Shown: positions 1 to 9,000 of the stretch, in pieces
How positions within the stretch are numbered: position 1 is the stretch's first letter
How the letters are laid out: the number at the start of each line of letters is the position of its first letter
DNA from: Lactifluus volemus
Taxonomy: Eukaryota; Basidiomycota; Agaricomycetes; Russulales; Russulaceae
Assembly (NCBI GenBank): GCA_022376515.1
Contig: WTXI01000572.1
Span: forward strand, 1 to 14,333
DNA: 14,333 bases
Reading direction: 5' to 3'
Notes under the pieces: model-generated
The model's database searches: none
Seen by the model: only the letters and a program-made list of their open reading frames with translations
Told to the model about the DNA's origin: nothing
Program-made: the position numbers and the translations under genes

Positions 1-339
1 CAACTTATGCAGCAAATGCGCACACTCGCTGGCCCCGACGCGTCCGTCGCATTTACGAATCTCTCCCATGCAGCATGCGCGTCCCTCTCGACGGCCTTCG
101 CTTCGTCTTCTTCTGTTTCTTCGTCGACGCAGCAATTGGCACAGACAGAATGTCACGAACAGGGCGTCCTCGCTCTAATGCAAGCGCGAGGTATCGTGCG
201 CGAGCAAGTATGCCTACTCGACCCCAAGTCACCCGAACCCCTCGCGCCGAGCGATGGCGATGGCAACAGCAACAATGCCGACAGTGACGACGCGGAACCG
301 GATCCGGGAAAGTCCAAGTTCAAGTGGTTCCTTTTCGGC
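1..339 (+). CDS. SFM1: Sfm1-like SPOUT protein arginine methyltransferase, internal fragment
   Basis: The frame is open from base 1, so the gene starts upstream of the window. The key block is REQVCLLDP followed by LAPSDGDG, an acidic Asn/Asp/Ser-rich insert, then KFKWFLFG. It follows the Sfm1 pattern VCLLDP - L-PED - KF-YFVFGG. In yeast, Sfm1 is a SPOUT-fold methyltransferase that modifies ribosomal protein Rps3. The coding match stops exactly at TTC GGC (334-339), followed by a good donor GTGCGT at 340. In the family the next residues are GILGD-PPRDRT, part of the cofactor-binding knot, and I cannot find them downstream. A GC-rich stretch near 460-510 following an AG could be a badly degraded continuation, but the match is too weak to call. 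The acidic insert (about 20 residues) is longer than in yeast. The family call is fairly good; whether the gene is intact is unknown. Confidence 0.6.
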
Positions 340-930
340 GTGCGTCATCTCTTCGCTTCCCTCTCTTGCACCCGTCTGTCTCTCGGTCATCTCTGACCTC
401 AATGCCAAGTGGTTGCCCTTACCCTCGTCACTGCCGCGGCTGCCAACTGTGTGCTTAAGGGGGGTTGTTCGTACCAGCGCCGCCACCGACACCAAACTTG
501 GCAGAACATCTGACTCTCGCTCTGTGTTTTTTTTTTCGCCCTTTTTACTTTTTTTTTTCTGGCTATTATGTTTCCAGCACATGGCACTGATTTATGTTTA
601 GTCTCCCCCTAAGTTTGTACTTGTCGACCCGCAATTCCCGAAGCATGCAGACGCTGTAAGGTCAGCCGCGGCCGTGTTGCTGACCACAGGCTCGCAACCA
701 TGTTTTCGTGCCACGTCGTGCCCCTCCCGACTGCTACCACCCACCGCCTCAAACACCCGGGGCTGTTCACACCGCATCAGGGTCGCTGGTGTCAGCTTGT
801 GCGGGTATCGCCGTCGCGATCATTCGAACGCCTGACACCAGCGACTGGTGCTATCATGTGGCGTCCCCCCGAAACCATCGTCCGGACTCGCTCGGACTCG
901 CCCCCGAAAATCGCGGTAAGCGTCCCTGGA
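340..930. other. Region with no supported gene
   Basis: This begins with the presumed intron of the Sfm1-like gene. It contains long T runs (527-536 and about 548-558), typical of introns or 3' flanks here. Short open frames on both strands show no motif, and none continues the methyltransferase. A perfect 14-bp inverted repeat lies at 782-845 and is listed separately. Confidence 0.4.
782..845. repeat. Perfect 14-bp inverted repeat, 36-nt loop
   Basis: GTCGCTGGTGTCAG at 782-795 is exactly complementary to CTGACACCAGCGAC at 832-845. The 36-nt spacer contains GTCGCGATC. The pair could form a hairpin in RNA or a cruciform in DNA. It lies in non-coding sequence between the Sfm1-like fragment and the next exon-like region. 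Its role is unknown. Confidence 0.75.
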
Positions 931-1449
931 ATTAAAAACGGGACTTAAGAGTCGAGAATGAAGAGAACGAGTTGAGAAGAAGGGGAATGGGGCAAAATCT
1001 GACTTGGATTTCGAGATCATCGTTACGATCGTGCTGGAGGGGTCTCTCGAGCATTGGAGGAGCGTTGGGCATCTGGGGGGCTTCCCTGTCAGGTGTTTTC
1101 AGGTGCGTTACCCCCACTGTTTCTTTGTTCACTGGTGATACGAATTTGTTGCTTATAGGATTCGGAATTCTTCCCTCGTCCTCGACACTACCCTCCCTGC
1201 ACACCCACTCCACCTCGTCTGCGTCTGCGTCCGTGCCTTTGCCCATCCCATCCCACCAACGTCCCCATCCATGCCTCTCGTCCCTCTGCCTTGACTTTCC
1301 TCTCAGGCAGGTGACCCAGACTTCAACAACCATGCAGTCCAAGCTCACAGTTTCTCGGAGTCCGAGGGACACGGCTGACCCCGAGCCCATGGTGTAGCCG
1401 CTAGGACCGAGGCCTCGCGCTTCGTACTTGACAATCCAGGCGGGTGGCC

Positions 1450-1894
1450 AGAGCAAGAGCTCAACATGAGATGCTGCTCAAGCTCGAGAAAAGGTAAGCC
1501 CCCAAATTCATGCCTCCAATGGCTCTCCTCATCGCAATAACTAAATGTCACCAACTGTGTATGCACAGACGGACCTCGTTCCTCGACCGAGTGATCAAGC
1601 TGGGTCTCGTTCAGATTGCCAAGAATTCAAATGCGTACGTCCACCCTCCTGGTTTCAGTTTGACACCTGGACTGCTCAGGACTTTCCTGTATCCAGTGCC
1701 CGTCTTGCCCGGACCCACCAACCTGCGCGCAACTCCTCAACGAGAAGTGGCACCAGGCCTACTGTGTCATCTTCCGTTTCGGGCCCTGCCAACCCTCGAT
1801 GGACTTCCAGTACCTGCGCACGCTCAAAGGCACCAGCATGCCCCTCACGCTCTTTTGCATCTCACATGCCAGATGCATTCATAACCATGCGTAA
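1450..1894 (+). CDS. Unrecognised gene, exon-like pieces with three introns
   Basis: Three consecutive coding blocks can be read with good splice signals. The first ends MLLKLEKR at 1493, with donor GTAAGC at 1494 and acceptor at 1568. The second, 1569-1634, reads RTSFLDRVIKLGLVQIAKN and ends at donor GTACGT (1635). The third starts after the AG at 1695-1696. It reads a cysteine cluster CPSCPDPPTC and then LLNEKWHQAYCVIFRFG, and runs to TAA at 1892-1894 or to a donor GTAACT at 1891. The second and third blocks are one base out of phase unless one G is missing at the 1634/1635 donor. Upstream, 960-1450 contains another possible intron (donor GTGCGT near 1105, acceptor near 1160), but no frame there convinces. 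I recognise no family. The pieces at 2378-3602 may belong to the same gene. Confidence 0.4.
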
Positions 1895-2377
1895 CTGTGG
1901 TTTGCAGTCAACCATAGATAATTACAACAAATTTGGGAATTTTGTATAAGCAAAAACATTTAATGAAAACTTCACGAAGCAGTGGCTTTGCCCAGCCTGT
2001 TGTGTTTTGTGGAAATGTGTGTGTGCTTGCCAGTAGCTCTTACCCCTTACCCTTATTTACTTTACCCATGGCTAAATCTGAGGTAAATCTGTACCTGTGC
2101 CTCAGGGTAGGGGTACAGAGCGGTATGGGTATGGGTAGAAGTTGAAGTTACGCTGGGTTACACCTGTCCTTCCCTACAGGCTGAGAGAGCCATGGCTCAA
2201 ACCGGAGCGAAGCCGAGCTGTTCCTGAGCCATCCAAATTTGGGTAGCTCGGCTCGGCTCAAGAGCCATTCGATCGGTTGAGCCACTCTGAGCTGAGCCGA
2301 GCTGAGCCGAGCCGAGCCATGGCAACACTAATACCGATTGCTCGGACTTGCCCCTCGCCGCCTCCTCGGCCACTCAG
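1895..2377. other. Non-coding stretch, intron or intergenic, with a small element
   Basis: No coding frame is supported. The stretch is AT-richer up to about 2040. It then holds TACCC/GGGTA-rich sequence (2041-2140), with a 7-bp inverted repeat CTGTACC (2089-2095) / GGTACAG (2112-2118), and the GAGCC-rich element at 2189-2323. If the exons on both sides are one gene, this is a long intron (donor 1891, acceptor AG at 2376-2377). Confidence 0.4.
2189..2323. mobile_element. MITE-like GAGCC-rich element with 10-bp terminal inverted repeats
   Basis: The segment begins GCCATGGCTC (2189-2198) and ends GAGCCATGGC (2314-2323), which are exact reverse complements. Inside are several GAGCC / GGCTC units, for example GCTCGGCTCGGCTC at about 2247-2260 and alternating GAGCT-GAGCC units at 2289-2318, so much of the element can fold on itself. 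It has no coding capacity. No clear target-site duplication flanks it. It could be a miniature inverted-repeat element or a slippage-expanded palindrome. Confidence 0.45.
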
Positions 2378-3602
2378 CAAACCATTCTTCGGATTCAGCA
2401 TGTGGTGGGGCCACTCCCGGGCCTGTCGAGAGTGAAGACCGCCGCATCGCCGATGGGTCCTCGGCCTCTTCCGCTGTTCGTGTTGATGCATAGAGCCTCA
2501 AGTTACGGGCCTGTGGTGATGAACAGACCGAAAAGTGCATTCATTCGGTCGAAACGATCGGATATTGGAATAGTTGGTGGATCCAGGTAGTTTTGTCATT
2601 GCATATATACAGTACAAGCTGCTCCATGCAAATACAGATTACCGAAAAAAAATTAATAACTTACATGAATGTGGCAGTGGTACGAACTGCACATGTCCCA
2701 GCCGCTTCAAATAATCTACGGCGACGAATCATCACGGTCTAACTCCCCGTATACGTAACGAACCCGTCTTTTACGACCGACCGTAACCGTAAATGGTACA
2801 GTACATGCAGTGGTCACGATCTACGCTTCGCCTCTTCGAACACCGACGACTCTCTGCCGCCGCCGCTCGCTCCAGACACAGATGGAGAAGCAGGTGTCGG
2901 CCCACCAGGTGACGGGTCTCTCCCGAACTGCGGGTCTCACCCGCGTCACCCTCTGACCAGCCGAGCCATCAGGACACAACAGCATCCGCATCCACTGTCC
3001 CTCATCGAGCAAACGAGGAGCCATCGTCGGCGACGGACGATCACGACGCCGACGCCGACGATGCCGATGACGGTCACCACCGGCACCATACTACCATCTG
3101 GTCCACCATCCTCGCAGGACGCCGTCGTGGACGGCCGCACTCGATACACGGCAGTGGCAGCCGCACGCCACGCGAGCAGAGCACGAGTTCGCGCGAAGCA
3201 CCGCCGCTACCTGCAGGCGCAGAGTCGGGTAGCACCACGTTATTGTCTGCTTCGCTCGCCAACGGCGTCTTGTCTTCCTCCACGACGACGGCCGCTCAGG
3301 AGAACGAACAACAACAACAACAACAAAAACGAGGTGGAGAGAAGGAGAAGGAGCCGGGCAAGCCACGTCGGACGATGCGTAAGCTGAGCCTGCACGTGCC
3401 CGTGTTTGGGTTCGGGCTTGGGTTCGGGCTGGGTGGTGGTGGGCGGGAGAAGGACCGGGAGAAGGATAGGGATCAGCTGGGGAAGAAGGAGGATGGTGGT
3501 GGTAAGAAGGCACTCAAAGTGCACCTACCGAGCGCGTTTGGGTCCGGCGGCGCGGGCGCAAGTGCAAGCGCAACGGTGGCTAGTGCGACGCGATCCTCTT
3601 AG
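2378..3602 (+). CDS. Unrecognised gene, disordered basic C-terminal region
   Basis: Exon A (2378-2586) follows acceptor CACTCAG and reads QTILRIQHVVGPLPGLSRV, then a Pro-rich part, then SKRSDIGIVGGS. It ends at donor GTAGTT (2587), and the TAG at 2588 is the alternative end. Exon B follows acceptor ATGCAG (2810) in the matching phase. It reads an acidic low-complexity part (SNTDDSLPPPLAPDTDG), then slips one frame near 2930-2950 and stays open to TAG at 3600-3602. The later part holds a His/Asp-rich patch, poly-Gln from CAA repeats (3307-3325), KDREKDRD-type charge, a GFGLGFGLGGGG repeat (about 3405-3440) and an Ala/Ser-rich end. It looks intrinsically disordered. No domain was recognised and the start lies upstream. 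Joining exons A and B is inference from phase and splice signals. Confidence 0.4.
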
Positions 3603-3650
3603 GGGTTTAGAAGCGTTTTTGTCTCCTTCCCCGATCGCTCTCGACTTTTG

Positions 3651-3673
3651 TTCGTTCGTTCGTTCGTTCGTTC
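3651..3673. repeat. TTCG microsatellite
   Basis: Five full TTCG units plus a partial one, just downstream of the plus-strand stop at 3602, probably in the 3' untranslated region. A short TA run follows near 3731-3740. The 259 bases between the two convergent stops (3602 and 3862) hold nothing else I can call. Confidence 0.85.
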
Positions 3674-3861
3674 TCCACTTTATTTCTTTTAAAGATCAAC
3701 TTTTTGTTTTTTGTATGCTAGCACTGCGTGTATATATATACCAACTGTCATTTAGGGCAGGAATCACTATATAGCATACCGGTACTCTACTGCATCCATT
3801 CAATCCATCACCGGTCGGTAATGACGTGTATTCACCTGCCTTTATGCGCTACCGCCTTGTT

Positions 3862-5246
3862 TTATTCGTCGAGGGGGATATCCTCGACTGTATCGTAGAA
3901 TTCGCGCGCGATGCGTTTCTGCACTTCGATGCTACTCTCCTCCTGGTTGGTTGGTTCACCCAAGTTGTGTGCGTTAGCGGTGCAATCGAGTTTTCAGTAT
4001 CTTTGTACGTACCGGGGTCTCCGCTACGCCGCGGATGGCAAGGTAGCGTCGGCCAGTCAGGATGGCCTCCGTCACGATCCCATCGTGCAATACGTCTTTG
4101 GAACCCGTGACGAAACCGCCAGCCTCTTGAACGATTACGATGCCCGCCTAATGACCCAAGGCCTTCCAGTTGAAGGGGGGAGGAGGAAGGGAAAGGCCAC
4201 GATCTTGTGTTAGCGACAGAAACTGCGGAATACCAAAAAAAAAAAACGTTTACCAGCATCCAATCTCCCTATCAACAACAGCACCATCAAACGAAAATTT
4301 TCAGTCCCTCGGAAGGAGATGAATACGAACAACATAAATAAAAAAAAGACGAACCAATACAAATCCACCGCGCCCTGAGCGACCAACCCAAAATTCAACG
4401 CCGCGCTGCCGACCGAGCGCAGTGCGTGCGCCATGACGCCGTGAGGCGGAGCGCCAGCGAGACGCGAAAAGCTATTCGCCTTTCGAAGTATTGCGTCTGG
4501 TCCGCGATCTGAGCCCCACTCTACCGCGATGAGCGCGCCTGCCAGACTGGGAAGTGGACGCGCTGCTACGGGTGCGAGTGGGAGGCGCTGAGGTTCCGGG
4601 TGCAGACGCGTGTGGAGGTAAGAGCCGCCGCCTCGCACGCCGGTGTATAGGTGGTCTAGGAAGGGGTTGTATATCACGCCTAGGACTGGGACGCGTTGGT
4701 CTATCAATCCTAGAGAGATGCACGCGTTGGGAAAGCCGTGAACAAAGTTGGTCGTCCCGTCTATATTATTTGTTTTGTTGATAGATTTGTTGACGAAATG
4801 GTAAAAAAAGTATTCGGGGAAAACCCCCCAAACTACTGTAACTGGTTTTTTTTACGTACCGATTGGATCGACGCAGAACGTCGGCACATCCGTGAGTGGT
4901 GGACGAGTCCCGGACGAATATGACTCCTCGCCGATGCTGCAAAGAATATTCAGTTACAAAAACTCAGCCTACTTGGGCTTTTTGCATCCTTGAGAGAAGA
5001 GAACACGTTACAATTGAAAGTGCGGATATCCGCGCGCGATCTCTCCACGGACCAGATCTTCGACCTTGACGTCGTATTCGGTCACAAGGTCTACAGCGTT
5101 CTTTTTCTCGCCGACGCCACCTGCACCTGCGCGTTGGATCGCGTGCGATCCTTCGAGCATGAGGGCGCCAGCTTTTCTGCGAGCTCGATCGTGAACTCGA
5201 GGATCTCTCGGAGTTCTGCAGAGCTGAGCGGGTTATTACTAGCCAT
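3862..5246 (-). CDS. Inositol monophosphatase-family phosphatase (frame-damaged)
   Basis: Metal-dependent phosphatase of the inositol-1-monophosphatase fold, expected to hydrolyse inositol monophosphate or a related small phosphate ester. Blocks on the minus strand: 5246-5012 (MASNNPLSSAELREIL..., DLVTEYD), 4936-4860 (IGEES, VDPI), 4760-4355 (DGTTNFVHGFP, GVIYNPFLDHLYTG, VEWGSDR, SAALNFGLVAQG), micro-exon 4268-4254 (EIGCW), about 4162-4013 (AGIVIVQEAGGFVTGS) and 3942-3862 (tail, TAA). Introns are 75, 99, 86, about 91 and 70 nt, all GT-AG. The metal-binding motifs GEES and DPIDGT are present. Two lesions are visible: a one-base slip near 5172, where the family expects EKAG, and a broken PWDxxAG motif at 4148-4161. 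The second removes the third catalytic Asp. The family call is near certain; activity of this copy as written is doubtful. It converges with the plus-strand gene ending at 3602. Confidence 0.92.
4254..4268 (-). other. 15-nt micro-exon of the phosphatase gene
   Basis: Between acceptor TTGATAG and donor GTAAAC lie 15 nt. Together with the split codons on both sides they give W-EIGC-W, the conserved step before PWDxxAG in this family. The upstream donor is the unusual GTTCGT at 4354. The flanking phases agree (two bases carried in, two carried out). Confidence 0.8.
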
Positions 5247-6025
5247 ATGTATGGATTGGCAGTGGGGGAACAGATAGTAAGTAGTAACAGGGGAAGGATC
5301 CGTTGATCGATGCTGATCAAGCGCTCAGCGATTCCCACAACTTACTCACGGTCATGATCACATTGGTTGGTGTCAGTGAGAATTAATTCAGTTATCCCAT
5401 TCAAGTGACTTTCGAGCCAGGTACAAAAGCTTTGCGTGATTCAGAGGCGAGCTTTGTGTTTGTTTGATGTCTCGTCGCCCTCGTACTACACGTCGCCTAC
5501 GCGACTGCGTCAAGGTCTACGCACTCGGGATCACCATCTCAGTGACAACCTCGTGTTCTACGCACCCCCACTTTGCTTCGTTCACGCAGTCGCCGCCCTT
5601 CGCAACGTGCTGAAATAAGACGACATAACCACTCACTGCCAGTGGCACGCGCAAGCCTGAGGTGATGGAGTTGGGAGAGCCAGCTGCAAGTCGACAGGGG
5701 AGCACAACCCAACTCACATTCCTACTGGCCGCACTGAAGGGGTATCAGAGTCAGCCGCTGTGAGCGAGCAATGACAGAGAGACCATGGAGGCGGCTAAAT
5801 AATAGGGGAATGAAAATTGGAATAAAATACTGTAGTTGCTGTCAGAAGAAGCAGACTCTTTCCAGCTCAGCTCACTCGGAGACTTCGAATGAGATTGAAA
5901 TATGGGACTACAAAGTCCATTTAGACTCGGATTAACTGTGACTATATACTGTAGTCCAATCCAAACCATGCACAAAGTTTGACAGATCTAGCTCGGTATA
6001 ATGTCTGCCTGCAATCCAAACAGTG
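5247..6025. other. Intergenic stretch, no supported gene
   Basis: This is the 5' flank of the phosphatase gene and the 3' flank of the receptor gene. A minus-strand frame at 5517-5717 reads CVNEAKWGCVEHEVVTEM and has splice-like signals (GTGAGT rc near 5634 and 5716), but no family was recognised. An 8-bp inverted repeat, GGACTACA (5905-5912) / TGTAGTCC (5950-5957), lies about 70-120 nt downstream of the receptor stop. Confidence 0.4.
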
Positions 6026-9000
6026 TTAGATCTCTGAAGATACGGTCGATGAATCTGTGGAATCCATAAAAAAGTTGCCCCTCATCCCCACACATCCAAC
6101 CATCACGATTGATGGAAAGCTCGTCGTAGAATAGATCTTCTCAATATCTCCTGTGCTGCCCTTAACGCGAATTGTGTGGTCTCGCGGGGCCGAGGCGGTG
6201 GACTGCCTGTCCGTAACAGTAAGGGGTGATTCGGTAGATCCATTAATGACCCTGCTACGCACTCTCCTGTTGCAACATCCCACATGCGAATCGTGTGATC
6301 ATCTGAGGCCGAGATCATGTGCTGCCCATCTGGGGAGAATGCAACACAGTTGACATATTGGGCATGTCCAGTGAGGGCCTGCTATGACTTCTCCCGTTGC
6401 GGCATCCCACACGCGAATTGTGGTATCGTATGAGGTGATGCGATGCGTTGCCCATCAGGTGAGAATGCAACAGAAGCAACAGAACTGGTGTGTCCAGTAA
6501 ACGGACCTGCTACGGCCGCTCCTGATTCACTATCCCATATGCGAATCGTGCAATCTCGCGAGCCTGAGGCGATGCATTGCCCGTCCGGCGAGAATGCAAC
6601 AGAAAGACACCACGTGTGTCCGGTAATCGGGCCGACCACGACGTCTCCTGTTGTGGCGTCCCACACGCGAATTGTGAAATCTGTGAAGCCGATGCGATGC
6701 GTTGCCCGTCGGCGAAAACGCAACAGAGCTGACAGGTTCGGTATGTCCAGTGAATGGACCCGCTACGACCTCTCCTGTTGTGACATCCCACATGCGAACC
6801 GTGCAATCATATGAGGCCGAGGCGATGTGTTGTCCATCCGGCGAGAATGCAACAAGCTGACCTCATCGGGGTGGTCAAACGGGCCCGCTACGGCCTCTCC
6901 TGTTGTGGAATTCCAGATGCGAATCGTGTAATCCCCAGAGGCCGATGCAAGGACTGCCCATCCGGTGAAAATGCAATAGCAAAGACCGATCTGGTGTGTC
7001 CAGTGAACGGACCCGCTACGATCTCTCCTGTTGCGGCATCCCACAGGCAAATCTTGCGATCTGCAGAGGCCGACGCGATGCGCTGTCCGTCTGGAGAGAA
7101 TGCTGCAGAAAAAACCGAATTGGTGTGGCCAGTAAACGGGCCAGCTACGAGACCTCCTGTTCCAGCATTCCAGATGCGAATCGTTGATCTCCCGAGGCTG
7201 AGGCGATCCGCTGCCCGTCCGGAGAGAAGCAACAGAAAAGATGTATCGATGTTTTGAGTAAACGGGCCCGCTACGACATCTCCTGTTGAGGCATCCCACA
7301 CACGAACCGTGAGATCTTGCGAGGCTGATGCGATGCGCTGGCCGTCTGGCGAGTATGCGACAGAGAAGACAGCTCCATTGTGCCCGGTGAATGGGCCCGC
7401 TACAAGCTGTCCCGTTGTGGCATCCCATACCGAATCATGCAGTCATCTGAGGCCGAGGCGATGTGCTGCCCGTTGGTGAGAATGCAACAGACCTGACAGC
7501 CGGTGTGCCAGTATACGGACTGGCTACGCCCTCTCCTGTTGCGGCATCCCACATGCGAATTGTGCAGTCGTTGAGGCCGAGGCAATACGCTGGCCATCCG
7601 GCGAGAATGCAACAGAATAGACGCATCGGTGTGTCCGTAAACGGACCGCTACGACCTCTCCCGTTGCAGCATCCCACATGCAAATCGTGCGATCTCCGAA
7701 GCTGAGGCAATGCGCCGACCATCTGGTGAGAATGCAACAGAATAACCGCATCGGTGTGTCCAATAAATGGGCCCGCTACAACCTCTCCACTTGTGGCATC
7801 CCACATACGAATCGTGCAGTCATGTGAGGCCGAGGCGATGCGCCGCCCGTCTGGGGAGAATGCAACAGAGACAATCGCACCAGTATGTCCGATAAATTGG
7901 CCCACTATCCTTTCCCCCGTTATGGCATCCCACACACGAATCGTACGTCTCGTGAGGCAGAGGCGATCCGCTGCCCGTCTGGAGAGAACGCAACAGAGTC
8001 GACTGGTCGCGATGTGCCTGAATCTCCATTTCCAACGCAGGCCAATGAGACAACCGCCCGCGTTCCAGAGACAATATTTGAGGGAATAGGGAATGTAGTG
8101 CTTAGAAATATGAGAAGAGGATGGTGTGAAGGGCAATGCGGAGATATAGATATGCGGAGCGCTTCTTGCTATCGCCATCCCAAAATATCCCACAAACGCG
8201 ATCCATCATTCACCAATCCCAAAAATGTCTCCGCCTCAGCTTCAGAAGGCTGACCCAATAGTCACTACATGCCATATTCGATTATAGGATGTACGTACCT
8301 TCCGCTGGTCAGACCCAACCATATCTTCAGAGATGACAATGCTCGCGAAGCAAAGCCCACACTGCTCTTGATGCTGAGCACCTCCAGCCAAAATAGGAAC
8401 TTTCCCTCGAACAGGGATCGAAGCTTCATGAAGAGGTCGTGTTCTAAAGCAACGTGTTTTAAATGGTCGCCCCAGAAAAGGCAGGCATATGATAGAGCTG
8501 GTGGGATATGTTTTGTGATTCGAGATTCCAAGTCGGGGACGTCATTGTGCGATATACGACGACTCGAGCTCACAGATGTTGAACTTGAGATGATCCAGCA
8601 TCAATCCAACGCAGGAATGTGCTAACTGATGGTGGGCTCCCCAAGGTCGACATAAAAACGTCGCTCTTCTTATTCGTGAGAAAGTCGCGGAATGAGGTAT
8701 GGAGAGGAACGATTGGACGCGCTTCATTGGCTGGAGTCACGTTACTCAGAAGCGAGCCAAGGTGACGAAGCATTTCGATAACGGGCTCAGAATCCTCCGG
8801 GTCATCGATGGGAGCATACCGTCTCAGAGCTACCAAGGATCGAAGGGAGAGAGGTTTGACCGCAGCAAAAAGCTGTCCCATCACCGACCGAAATAGGACC
8901 TGTGCTTCATAAGGTTTGAAGTAACCTTCCAGAACTTCTTCGTATAACTTGTCCAACGGATCTTGTCTATTGAGATCCGAGAGTGTCCCAGTAGGCGCTG

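Noticed and set aside
1418..1450. Phrase RFVLDNPGGW resembling the NPG-W of multicopper oxidases (laccase)
   Set aside because: The HCHI copper motif that must follow is absent and no other copper motif is nearby.
932..1456. Minus-strand frame of 174 codons
   Set aside because: No motif and no splice logic; it lies opposite a plus-strand region with better exon signals.
2041..2140. TTACCC / GGGTA-rich stretch as telomere-like repeat
   Set aside because: The units are irregular and none is the TTAGGG/CCCTAA repeat.
5517..5717. Minus-strand frame of 66 codons with splice-like signals
   Set aside because: No family match, no ATG at its head, and the implied intron of 27 nt is too short; kept only as a note.
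6140..8010. Regular 126-bp repeats as a CRISPR or satellite array
   Set aside because: The unit is a whole WD40 codon block with variable parts at blade-surface positions, and translation explains the period fully.
6443..8253. Many plus-strand open frames of 60-150 residues
   Set aside because: They are the antisense of the WD40 array; their repetitive Pro/Ser/Ala/Thr-rich text is what reversed WD codons give.
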